Below the pieces are notes generated by a model. The model was not told where the DNA came from, did not search any database, and was given only the letters and a program-made list of their open reading frames with translations. The translations under genes and the position numbers were made by a program. From Streptomyces sp. CC0208 (GTDB lineage: Bacteria > Actinomycetota > Actinomycetes > Streptomycetales > Streptomycetaceae): a DNA stretch of 64,000 nucleotides. This document shows positions 42,245 to 49,545 of the stretch, in pieces. Location of the stretch: positions 7,626,001-7,690,000 of the forward strand of contig NZ_CP031969.1 of the NCBI RefSeq assembly GCF_003443735.1. The letters are read 5' to 3'. Each line of letters starts with the position of its first letter. Positions within the stretch are counted from its first letter, which is position 1.

Positions 42245-42376
42245 GCGCTCCTCCTTACTCCTTACGAGCCGCCCAAATACGGTCTCGCGTCGCAGAGTTC
42301 ACCGCTTCGAGCGACAGATATATGCACATCTTGGTGGATCGGCACCCGTCACAGCCTTGGTGATGGCACTCTGGCG

Positions 42377-42916
42377 ATGAACCACCAGTCCGGGACCGTA
42401 CTCGAACCATCCGCACCGTGTCGGACTCCGGTCCCGTGGGAAAGGGACGACGTCGCCATGGCAGACCACCTGGAAGCATCCGTCACCCTGCCGAGCGAAC
42501 CCGCCTCGGTCTCCGCGGCCCGCACCTACGTCCTGAGCACCCTGGCGGAGTGGGGGCTGCCGCCGACCACGGACGCCGCCGAGACCGTCCGGCTCATCGT
42601 CTCCGAACTCGCCACCAACGCCGTACAGCACACCTTCGGGCAGTCCCCCACCTTCACGGTGGACATCGAGCTGGACCGTGACGAACAGCTGCGCATCGGG
42701 GTCACCGACAGCCACCCCCGCTTCCCCAAGCGACTGCCGGCCGCGGTCCAGCAGGACAACGGACGGGGGATGGTGATCGTTCGCTGGCTCGCCGCCGAGA
42801 GCGGCGGCAGGCTGAGAGTCAGGCCCACCCGGGAAGGCGGCAAGACCGTCTCGATCGAACTCCCGTGGACGGTTCCTGCGGAGCCGGTCACCGCCGCGGG
42901 GCAGCAGGAGCCGTAG
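42377..42916 (+). CDS. RsbW-like ATP-binding regulatory protein (HATPase_c_2)
   Basis: The ATPase domain (about 35-165) has the N box TVRLIVSELATNAVQHTF and G boxes VTDSHPRFPKR and NGRGMVIVRWLAAESGG. Such single-domain proteins act as anti-sigma kinases or as AbaA-like partners of XRE/DUF397 pairs, as here. The ATG at 42377 gives 179 residues. An in-frame ATG at 42458 would give 152 and starts closer to the conserved domain. Neither has a strong ribosome site. Confidence 0.85.
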   Translation: MNHQSGTVLEPSAPCRTPVPWERDDVAMADHLEASVTLPSEPASVSAARTYVLSTLAEWGLPPTTDAAETVRLIVSELATNAVQHTFGQSPTFTVDIELDRDEQLRIGVTDSHPRFPKRLPAAVQQDNGRGMVIVRWLAAESGGRLRVRPTREGGKTVSIELPWTVPAEPVTAAGQQEP

Positions 42917-42951
42917 CAGACATCAGTTCGGCAGCGCGATGCATCCCGGGG

Positions 42952-43359
42952 TCACCGCAGACGCGGTGACGGCTCTCGGGGTGAGGCTCCCGGCCGAACC
43001 GTCGCTCGCGGCCTGATCACCTCGCGTTGCATCGGCCCGGGGGCCGGGTGCGACTGCGCCTGCGCCGCCCTGTGTCCCTCTGTGAGCAGAACCGAGCCGG
43101 TGAACGCGAGCACCGGAACGCCCATGCCGGCCGTGGTGAGCCGGGACAGCAGTGTGGTGGCGTACGTGACGCGCTGGAAGGTGTCGAGGGGCGGGAAGCG
43201 CTGGGTGAAGGCCGGCGTCAGCAGAAAGGCGAAGAGGATCTGCGCCCCGCTCTGGGGGACGCGCAGTTGCTGGAGCAGCTCGCCGAAGGCGCGGTCGGCG
43301 CTCTCCAGCGGGGACCCGAGGGGACGGCGGGAGGTCAGGTCGCCGCCGTCCCCTCGGGG
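42952..43359 (-). pseudogene. DUF6328 membrane protein relic
   Basis: In the same minus frame as the upstream NlpC/P60 gene, and directly after its stop, the sequence reads SADRAFGELLQQLRVPQSGA, QILFAFLLTPAFTQRFPPLD and TFQRVTYATTLLSRLTTAGM. This is the N-terminal half of a DUF6328 protein. No ATG/GTG/TTG start precedes it in frame. After VLLTEGHRAAQAQ the second pair of helices is replaced by low-complexity sequence up to a stop at 42952. Both ends appear lost, so it is probably non-functional. Confidence 0.65.
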
Positions 43360-43362
43360 GCG

Positions 43363-43836
43363 TCACTTGACCCGGCCGTACCAGACGCTCTTCGTCCAGA
43401 TCTTCTGCAGCCTCACCACGTCCCCGGTCTTCGGGGCGTGCCAGATCTTTCCCTTCCCGGCGTAGATGCCGACGTGGTAGACGTTCGAACCCGAGTGGAA
43501 GAACACCAGGTCGCCGGCCTTGCGGCTGCCCGAGCCGATGTGGCGGGTCTTGTTGTACTGCTGGGCCGCCGTGCGCGGGAGCTTCTTGCCCGCCTTCTTG
43601 AACGAGTACAGCGTGAGCCCTGAGCAGTCGAAGCGGCGGGGCCCGGTGGCGCCGTACTTGTACGGCGAGCCCTTCTTGGAGGCCGCTACCTTGAGTGCCT
43701 TCGTCGCAGGCGTCGCGGCCGCGGCGTCGGGCGCGAGGCCCGGGACCACGACGGAGCCGCCCACGGCGGCGATGGCGAAGGCCGAGGCCGTACCGGCCCG
43801 GACCATCAGCGACGGGACACGATTGAGCGCAGTCAT
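43363..43836 (-). CDS. Secreted NlpC/P60 peptidoglycan endopeptidase
   Basis: The 157-residue protein has a signal peptide (1 to about 40, ending PGLAPDAAAA) and a compact NlpC/P60 domain. The catalytic Cys71 is in FDCSGL, with His121 in VYHVGIY and His133 in IWHAPKTGD. It cuts peptide stems of peptidoglycan outside the cell. A ydaO-type c-di-AMP riboswitch occupies the leader, as in many actinobacterial wall hydrolases. The ATG at 43836 follows GAAGGG. Confidence 0.92.
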   Translation of the reverse strand: MTALNRVPSLMVRAGTASAFAIAAVGGSVVVPGLAPDAAAATPATKALKVAASKKGSPYKYGATGPRRFDCSGLTLYSFKKAGKKLPRTAAQQYNKTRHIGSGSRKAGDLVFFHSGSNVYHVGIYAGKGKIWHAPKTGDVVRLQKIWTKSVWYGRVK

Positions 43837-43848
43837 GCGCAACCCTTC

Positions 43849-44036
43849 GTCAGCCGCCTGTGAAGGATGACCTGTCGGATTCGGGCTGACAAAGTTGCCC
43901 GGCCGCTGACGCGGCTTCACCCCAAGGGCTGCTCGACCCGGCCATGGCGTGACCGTTCCGGCGACCCGTCGTTGCTTGGGTCCTCCACTCCTGCCGATCC
44001 ACTCCTGTCGACCGGTCATCCGGGCGGCGGCAGGAC
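43849..44036 (-). ncRNA. ydaO-type cyclic di-AMP riboswitch
   Basis: The minus-strand leader of the NlpC/P60 gene contains the conserved core GGGGTGAAGCC, then GGGCAACTTT, CCCGAATCCGACAG and the closing CAGGCGGC. The 5' element GTCCTGCCGCC pairs with the 3' GGCGGC to close the P1 helix. This matches the ydaO/yuaA riboswitch, which senses c-di-AMP and in actinobacteria controls cell-wall hydrolases and resuscitation factors. Only 12 bases separate its end from the ATG, so control could act on transcription or on translation. Confidence 0.85.
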
Positions 44037-44055
44037 TCGGCGTCCGCCCGGATCG

Positions 44056-44074
44056 CCCCGCCGCTGCGGCGGGG
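44056..44074. terminator. GC hairpin at the 5' side of the riboswitch
   Basis: CCCCGCCGC (44056-44064) and GCGGCGGGG (44066-44074) pair as a tight stem. It precedes the riboswitch on minus. It may terminate upstream transcription or be part of the leader structure. Confidence 0.4.
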
Positions 44075-44341
44075 GCTTGTCGTCAGACAGGGATCTTGGC
44101 GTACTGATGTCCCAAAAACCCAATGGAACCGGGGGTTTGTGTTGTTACTCACCACTCACCCGTTCGGGTGGACACCTGAGCTAGCGAAGGGGCGTCGAGG
44201 GGTCCACGGGCCGTGCGACCAGCACAGAAACTCCTCATTCCCTCCCTGAACCACGCGCGTTGTGCAACCTCAGGGGTCTCGAAAAAGGAGCCGCGTCTCC
44301 TGCAAATGGCGGTACGTCTTTTGGTCCGTTTCAACCGTGTC

Positions 44342-44373
44342 CCGGACGCCCCGTCAGACCATGGGGCGTCCGG
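44342..44373 (-). terminator. Terminator of the clpP-like operon
   Basis: Arms CCGGACGCCCC (44342-44352) and GGGGCGTCCGG (44363-44373) form a perfect 11-bp stem with a 10-base loop. It lies 17 bases past the stop of the small gene downstream of clpP. Confidence 0.75.
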
Positions 44374-44389
44374 AACGGCTGCCGGTGCG

Positions 44390-44695
44390 TCAGTTGCCGG
44401 ATTCGGGTGGCACGGTGACCCGGGCCGTACGCCGTTCGCCGTCCAGAACCCGCAGGGCCCGCGCCAGTGTCGCGGCATGCAGTTCTCGCTCGCCCCGGCC
44501 GTGCATCAGCACCAGCGCGTCACGCAGCTCGGCCGCCCTGCTCACCAGCGCCTGGGCCGCGCGCAGTCCGCCGTAGGTGTCCTCGCGCCGGGCCGGGTTG
44601 ATCCGGCCCAGCAGGTCGACCACCTCGAGATAACGGTCGATCAGCTCGCCCTCGGCGTGCGTGAGCGCGGGCAGCGGGGGAAGGTCCGGCACCAT
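44390..44695 (-). CDS. Small helical protein encoded after clpP, function unknown
   Basis: The 101 residues are mostly helical, with EGELIDRYLEVVDLLGRINP and ALVSRAAELRDALVLMHGRG. No signal or catalytic motif is recognised. The arrangement of acidic and hydrophobic residues suggests a coiled or helical-bundle dimer. It starts seven bases after the ClpP stop and shares its terminator, so it is co-transcribed. It could be an adaptor or regulator of that ClpP, but this is inferred only from position. Confidence 0.7.
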   Translation of the reverse strand: MVPDLPPLPALTHAEGELIDRYLEVVDLLGRINPARREDTYGGLRAAQALVSRAAELRDALVLMHGRGERELHAATLARALRVLDGERRTARVTVPPESGN

Positions 44696-44702
44696 CGAGG
44701 GC

Positions 44703-45338
44703 TCACCTCGCGCCCGGTGCGGTGGGCGAGGACTTGCGGCTGGGGACGATCGCGTCCGCCAGGCCGTGGTCCAGGGCGCCCTGCGCGTCCAGGATCCTGT
44801 CCCGCTCGATGTCCGCGCTCACCTGCTCGGGGCTGCGCCCGGTGTGCCGGACGAGCATCTCCTCCAGGCGGGCCCGCACCCGGAGCAACTCGTCTGCCTG
44901 GATGGCCAGATCGCTGGCCTGCCCCTGCACGGGCTCGCTCAGCGCGGGCTGGTGGATCACCACCCGGGCGCCCGGCAGCACGGACCGCTTGCCCGGGGTG
45001 CCCGCCGCGAGCAGCACGGCCGCGGAGGAGCCGGCCTGGCCGAGGCAGGTCGTCTCCACGTCGCAGCTGACGTACTGCATCGTGTCGTAGATCGCCGACA
45101 TCGCGCTGAACGAGCCGCCGGGGGAGTTGATGTACAGCGCGATGTCCCGGTCCGGGTCCTGGTACTCGAGGTACATGAACTGCGCCATCAGATCGTTCGC
45201 CGAGGTGTCGTCGATCTGCGTCCCGAGAAAGACGATCCGCTCCTCCAGCAGTTTCGAGTACGGATCCATCGACTTCTGCCCGAAGCTCGTGCGCTCATGG
45301 AACTCGGGCAGGACGTAACGGGCGATCGGTCGGGTCAT
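44703..45338 (-). CDS. ATP-dependent Clp protease proteolytic subunit paralogue (ClpP3-like)
   Basis: The 211-residue peptidase has the triad Ser104 (GQAGSS), His129 (RVVIHQP) and Asp180 (ERDRILDA). LYINSPGGSFSAMSAIYDTM forms the oxyanion strand and INSPGGS loop. The N-terminus MTRPIARYVLPEFHERTS resembles ClpP3 of Streptomyces rather than the housekeeping ClpP1/P2. It is encoded without a second clpP or a Clp ATPase; the partner is a small unknown gene. ClpP rings normally need a partner subunit and an ATPase, which must come from elsewhere. Confidence 0.92.
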   Translation of the reverse strand: MTRPIARYVLPEFHERTSFGQKSMDPYSKLLEERIVFLGTQIDDTSANDLMAQFMYLEYQDPDRDIALYINSPGGSFSAMSAIYDTMQYVSCDVETTCLGQAGSSAAVLLAAGTPGKRSVLPGARVVIHQPALSEPVQGQASDLAIQADELLRVRARLEEMLVRHTGRSPEQVSADIERDRILDAQGALDHGLADAIVPSRKSSPTAPGAR

Positions 45339-45410
45339 GGCGTACCCCTCCTCGCTGCGACTCCTGTCTGTGAAAAATGTACAGGACGTACGTGTCGCTA
45401 TGGTGGGCCC
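45339..45410. promoter_or_regulatory. clpP upstream region with short dyad
   Basis: On the plus strand CCTGT (from 45368) and ACAGG (ending 45385) flank an A-rich stretch, and the palindrome ACGTACGT lies beside it near 45386-45393. These could be regulator sites for clpP. TATGGT (45399-45404) ends six bases before a GTG at 45411 on plus, a possible leaderless start. Confidence 0.35.
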
Positions 45411-45690
45411 GTGGAGGCGAGGAGACACTTGCGGATACGCACGCCCTTCCCGCGGGCGCGGAACAGGTCTCAGCCCACAGGACTGCGCGCTGTCGCCCAA
45501 TCGGTGAGGTCGTCCAGGGTGTGGGCGGGGACCATCGTCTTGGGGGTCCTCGGGACGCTGCGGTCGATCGGGGCGGTCAATCTGGACGCCGTCACTGTGC
45601 GGGTGACGCTGACCGGTCACCGGAACCAGCAGATCGGCATCAAGGACATCCGTCCGCTGATCGTGGCCCGTGAGGCACGTGTGTTCACGG
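45411..45690 (+). pseudogene. Truncated membrane-protein ORF interrupted near an IS remnant
   Basis: From GTG 45411 the frame reads VEARRHLRIRTPFPRARNRS, has one likely membrane helix (VWAGTIVLGVLGTLRSIGAV), then TGHRNQQIGIKDIRPLIVAR. After EARVFTAPFD the sequence turns into antisense of an IS630-type transposase. The frame continues to 45902 but the tail is not protein-like. This appears to be the 5' part of a gene whose remainder was replaced or deleted. Family not recognised. Confidence 0.45.
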
Positions 45691-45881
45691 CCCCTTTTGA
45701 TGCGCGGCCACTCGTGCGTGATCCAGCAGGCGATCTCCGACTCGCCCCGCAGGACCGCCCGCCGCTCGGGTCGTCGCAGGCTCCATCCGAGCCGGCCGGT
45801 CAGCAGCCGCCACACCGACGCCCTCGAGAACACCACCCCCGTTGCCCGGTGACGACCGCGCCGACTCGTTCCAGGGTCCAC
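45680..45881 (-). mobile_element. IS630-family transposase fragment
   Basis: The minus frame reads SVWRLLTGRLGWSLRRPERR, AVLRGESEIACWITHEWPRI then KRGRE. This is the winged-helix segment just before the catalytic domain in IS630-type transposases. Neither the N-terminus nor the DDE domain is present, and no terminal inverted repeats were found. It is a dead remnant. Confidence 0.7.
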
Positions 45882-45929
45882 AGGTCGGCACTCGGCCGTT
45901 GACCGCGATCCCTGACCTCGGGCGTCGCC

Positions 45930-47876
45930 TCACCGCTGGGGATTGCAGTCGTAGAGGGTGAAGCTGCTGTTGGTCTGGCGGTAGGCGGTGGGCCGGATGC
46001 GGGTGCAGTGGGACTTCACCCAGGTGGTGGCGGGAGTGGTGGGGCGCTGGGTGGTGAGCAGCGCATAGCGCAGCTGGTGGGTGGCGACGAGGTTGCCGAG
46101 CTGCTGGGCGGTGGGGAAGGGGGTGCTGCCGGTGAAGCCGCCCATGACGAGCATGGGCTCGGACGTCGCGCGCAGCAGGGGCTCGGCGGTGTAGGCGGCC
46201 TGCGTGGCGAGCAGGTACTTCTCGCCGTGGCGGTGCGTGGTGAGGTAGTCGAGCAGGGCGGTGTCGCGGGCGTTGGGTCGACCGAGCTCTCTCCTGCGCG
46301 GAGCGTGGCGGGGATGCTCGTAGTACGACTTGCCGACCGGACCGGCCATCGGGGAGGTGGCTGCGCCCGCGTAGAGCGGGTCGAGGCCGGAGACGGCCCA
46401 GCCGGCCGGTACGACCAGGGTGGCCGCGATTCCGGCGGCGAGGGCAGCGGAGATCATCCGCGGGGAGGTGCGCGGCCCGCGGCTGCACAGGCCCACCACG
46501 CCGCACAGTGCGAGCATCACGGCGACCGGCAGCAACCAGGAGACGAATCGGGTCGGCCAGTCGAGCACCAGCGCCCAAACTGCCGTCAGCACGATCGCCA
46601 CCGGCAGCGCCAGGTGCCGCCGGCCGCGCGCATCGTGCTCCGGTTCGTCATTCGCCGTCAGCTTCGGCCCGTGCTTCGCCTCGTACTCCGATCGGAAGAG
46701 CGCGAGCCCGCCGCCGGCCAGCGCGGCCAGCGCCGGGGCGATGACGGCCGTGTAGTAGGCGTGGTTGCCGTTGGAGGCGCTGAACACCAGGGCGTGTACG
46801 GCCAGCCAGCCACCCCACATCACAAATCCCGCGCGCGGCAGGTCGGTTCGCGGTTGTCCGGCGCGCCAGACCATGCCCAGAACCACGGCGAGCACGGCGA
46901 GCGGCAGGAACCAGGCGATCTGCGGGCCGACGGTGTGGTTGATCAGCATGTCCCAGCCGGTGTTGCCGGTGGTGCGGCTGGCGGCGGTGCCCGCCACGGC
47001 GCCGAACGCGGTGGAGTCGCTGCTGAAGCGGCTCAGGCCGTTGTAGCCGAAGACCAGGGCGAACGGATCGTTGTCGGACGTGCCGTCGAGGTACGGGCGG
47101 CTCGCGGCCGGTGTCGCCCAGGCGATCAGCACCCAGGAGCAGGAGACCACCAGGGCGACCGCCCCGGCCAGCAGAACGCGCAGCGCCCGCTTCAACCAGG
47201 TTCCGGGCGCGGCGAGTTGGTAGACCGCGGCGAAGACCGGCAGCACCAGCCACGCCTGCAGCATCTTCGCCTGGAAGGCGAGCCCGACCCAGATCCCGCA
47301 CGTGATCAGCGGCAGCAGCCGCTCGGTGCGCACCGCCTTCTGCAGCGCGCCGGCGGCCGCCACCAGGAGCAGCGTGAGCGCGGTGTCCGGGATGGTGGCA
47401 CGGTTGAGGGCCACGGTGACCGGGGTGAGAGTGAGCGTCAGCGCGGCGATCAGCGCGGCGAACGGACCGGCCCAGGCCCGTACGATCCGGTGCAACAGCC
47501 ATACGGTGAGCACGCCCTCGACGACCTGCGGAAACGCGGCCGCCCACGTGTGCGGGCCGAAGAGCCAGACGGAAACGGCGTCGGGCCAGAAGGCGCCCGG
47601 CAGCTTGTCGATGCTGATGGAACCGCTCGCGTCGAGCCCGCCGAAGAAGAAGGCACGCCAGCTCTCGGCCATCGACCGGATCGCCGCGCCGTAGAAGGGG
47701 TGGAGCGCGGCGTGCCCGATGCCCCAGGAGTACAGCACCGTGGCGACGACCAGCACCGCGACCAGCGCCGGGCGCTCCCAGCGCGGGGCGGCGTCTTCCG
47801 GCGGCCCGGAGCGGCGGTTCGCCGCCCGGCGGCCTCGGTGCGCGCCGGTGGGCTGGACGGCGGGGATGGCGGTCAT
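45930..47876 (-). CDS. GT39-type membrane glycosyltransferase (ArnT/PMT-like)
   Basis: The 648-residue protein has 11-13 membrane segments and the N-terminal extracytoplasmic motif region with GLDASGSISIDKLPGAFW near 78-95. Its Asp and Lys are typical of actinobacterial GT39/ArnT-like enzymes that use a polyprenyl-phosphate sugar. The C-terminal ~130 residues (SYYEHPRHAPRRRELGRPNA to the end) form an outer soluble domain with a short helical region. It is the last gene of the cluster with pgsB/pgsC, 56 bases after the NlpC-like gene. It may glycosylate a surface polymer or protein. Acceptor unknown. Confidence 0.88.
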   Translation of the reverse strand: MTAIPAVQPTGAHRGRRAANRRSGPPEDAAPRWERPALVAVLVVATVLYSWGIGHAALHPFYGAAIRSMAESWRAFFFGGLDASGSISIDKLPGAFWPDAVSVWLFGPHTWAAAFPQVVEGVLTVWLLHRIVRAWAGPFAALIAALTLTLTPVTVALNRATIPDTALTLLLVAAAGALQKAVRTERLLPLITCGIWVGLAFQAKMLQAWLVLPVFAAVYQLAAPGTWLKRALRVLLAGAVALVVSCSWVLIAWATPAASRPYLDGTSDNDPFALVFGYNGLSRFSSDSTAFGAVAGTAASRTTGNTGWDMLINHTVGPQIAWFLPLAVLAVVLGMVWRAGQPRTDLPRAGFVMWGGWLAVHALVFSASNGNHAYYTAVIAPALAALAGGGLALFRSEYEAKHGPKLTANDEPEHDARGRRHLALPVAIVLTAVWALVLDWPTRFVSWLLPVAVMLALCGVVGLCSRGPRTSPRMISAALAAGIAATLVVPAGWAVSGLDPLYAGAATSPMAGPVGKSYYEHPRHAPRRRELGRPNARDTALLDYLTTHRHGEKYLLATQAAYTAEPLLRATSEPMLVMGGFTGSTPFPTAQQLGNLVATHQLRYALLTTQRPTTPATTWVKSHCTRIRPTAYRQTNSSFTLYDCNPQR

Positions 47877-47932
47877 GGCAGTGGTCCTCGGATCAGCAGG
47901 TCAGGTGAGGCGGCGGTGCGCGGGCGGTGTGG

Positions 47933-49018
47933 TCACAGGCGGCGGGCCGCCCGGAAGCCGCGCGCGTAGAAGTCCGTGCCGTCCAGCAGCGCGTGGCCCG
48001 ACATGTCGCCCATGGTCGGGCCGTTGGCGGCGGAGCGGCTGGAGTAGAAGCGGTGCCGGCCCTGGTCGTCGAGGCCCATGTACATGCCGCAGTGGTCGAT
48101 GAAGTCCGGCCGGTCCTTGATGATGGCGAAGAAGACCAGATCGCCGGGTTGCAGGGCGCTCAGGTCGGTGGCCTGCTGCTTGCCGGTGTGCGGGATCACC
48201 ATGCGGCCGGGACCGTGGGCGGCGATGGCGTAGGCGCGGCGCGGCAGGCCCGCGCCCTCGGTGTTGGTGTTGTGCAGGGGAATGCCCATCCGGTAGCCCC
48301 ACACCAGCCGCTGGAAGCCGGAGCAGTCGGCGTCGCCGTAGCGGTCCTTCTCCGGCTGCACTCGCGTGCCGTCCGGGAAGGTCCAGGGCAGGCCCAGATA
48401 GTCGTAGAAGTCGGACTGTTCGTCGTGGAAGGCGAAGTCCAGCGGGTTGTTGACCGCGGCGTTGCGCGGGCCGAAATGTGCGGTGCCCGCGTACCGCACT
48501 CCGGCGGCGTTGTGCTTGTCGGGCGCCCCGGCGCTGCTGTACTGGAACGCCACCGCGAAGACGTCCGGGCTGGTGTCGACGAGCGCCTTGCGGAACCAGC
48601 TCTTGAACGAGGCGGTCTTCTCCATGCCCCGCTGCCACTCGTGCGGCAGCAGCCGCACCCAGGCGTCCGTGGTCACCTTGGCCTCGGTGGTCCGCGGCTC
48701 GCTGAAGGTGCGGGTGGGCCCGGTGAGTACGGCGGTACGGGCTCCGTCGGTGAAGGTGGCGAGCGTGCCGCCGTCGGCGGCACGGACCACGGTGCGGGCG
48801 GGGGCGGACAGCCGCTCGAAGGTGTGGGCCCCGGTGGCCCGGGCGCTCGGGGCGGTGCCGGCCCCGTCGGCGACCGTGCCGCCGGGGTCGTCGTTGCCGT
48901 GCCGGAGCTGGTCCCAGGCGTACCCGCCCGCCGCCCCGGCGGCCGCGACGCCCGCGATCGTTCCGAGCACGGCGCGGCGAGTCGGGCCGCCGCGCCTGCC
49001 GACGGGGTTGGAGTGCAT
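47933..49018 (-). CDS. Tat-exported NlpC/P60-like hydrolase of the pgs cluster
   Basis: The 361-residue protein has a twin-arginine-type leader (GPTRRAVLGTIAGVAAAGAA, about 11-30). An all-beta middle part (60-130) and a C-terminal NlpC/P60 domain follow, with Cys232 in DADCSGF and His309 in FIDHCGMYMG. AGGAGG lies seven bases before the ATG at 49018. Enzymes of this fold cut gamma-glutamyl bonds, so hydrolysis, release or anchoring of a gamma-glutamyl polymer made by the adjacent PgsB/PgsC is a natural role. Direct action on peptidoglycan is an alternative. Confidence 0.85.
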   Translation of the reverse strand: MHSNPVGRRGGPTRRAVLGTIAGVAAAGAAGGYAWDQLRHGNDDPGGTVADGAGTAPSARATGAHTFERLSAPARTVVRAADGGTLATFTDGARTAVLTGPTRTFSEPRTTEAKVTTDAWVRLLPHEWQRGMEKTASFKSWFRKALVDTSPDVFAVAFQYSSAGAPDKHNAAGVRYAGTAHFGPRNAAVNNPLDFAFHDEQSDFYDYLGLPWTFPDGTRVQPEKDRYGDADCSGFQRLVWGYRMGIPLHNTNTEGAGLPRRAYAIAAHGPGRMVIPHTGKQQATDLSALQPGDLVFFAIIKDRPDFIDHCGMYMGLDDQGRHRFYSSRSAANGPTMGDMSGHALLDGTDFYARGFRAARRL

Positions 49019-49062
49019 GGCCGATCCTCCTGGAAGTGTCAGGTGAGAGGGGGTTGGACAGG

Positions 49063-49545
49063 TCAGGCGGTGGGCAGTGCGCCCATCAACAGGCCGGAGA
49101 CCAGCACCACATACGTGGCCAGGGTCACCGCCGTGGTCGAGATGACCGTGGCCGCCATCGGCTGCCGGACCATCTGGTAGGAGACCAGGCCGGGGACGAT
49201 GAAGCCAAGGGTCTGTGACGTGTACAGCAGCGGGAACTCGTGGCTGAGGGCGAGCATCACGGTGGTCTGGATCACCACCGCGCACAGCACCACGGCGGCG
49301 AACAGCCGCTTGCCGTAGAGAATCACGGTGCGCTGCAACAGCTTCGTCATGAAGTACGTGGCCCCCGCGACACCGACCATCAACCCGGCCATCCGCACAT
49401 CGGTGACGAGCGTGAGGGCGATCCAGCCCGGGGTGATCATCCCCCCGGGGGAGAGGTTGGTGGTCAGATAGCAGACGAGCGAGAAGACCAGCCCGAGGGC
49501 GATCCCGAGTGCGGCGGTCTGTGCGGTGAGGTGGGCGGGGATCAC
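49063..49545 (-). CDS. pgsC: PgsC/CapC poly-gamma-glutamate synthase membrane subunit
   Basis: The 160-residue protein has four to five membrane helices. The PgsC pattern GLVFSLVCYLTTNLSPGGMI TPGWIAL lies near the N-terminus (read across 18-44), with MVRQPMAATVISTTAVTLAT near the C-terminus. In bacilli PgsC is the small membrane partner of the ligase PgsB. Its ATG overlaps the pgsB stop by four bases, giving coupled translation. Confidence 0.9.
   Translation of the reverse strand: MIPAHLTAQTAALGIALGLVFSLVCYLTTNLSPGGMITPGWIALTLVTDVRMAGLMVGVAGATYFMTKLLQRTVILYGKRLFAAVVLCAVVIQTTVMLALSHEFPLLYTSQTLGFIVPGLVSYQMVRQPMAATVISTTAVTLATYVVLVSGLLMGALPTA

Noticed and set aside
44149..44478. 109-codon minus frame beyond the clpP operon terminator
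   Set aside because: It spans the terminator hairpin and part of the small clpP-linked gene in another frame. No domain is seen.
46008..47969. 653-codon open frame on plus
   Set aside because: Antisense to the GT39-type gene, which has clear membrane helices on the other strand.
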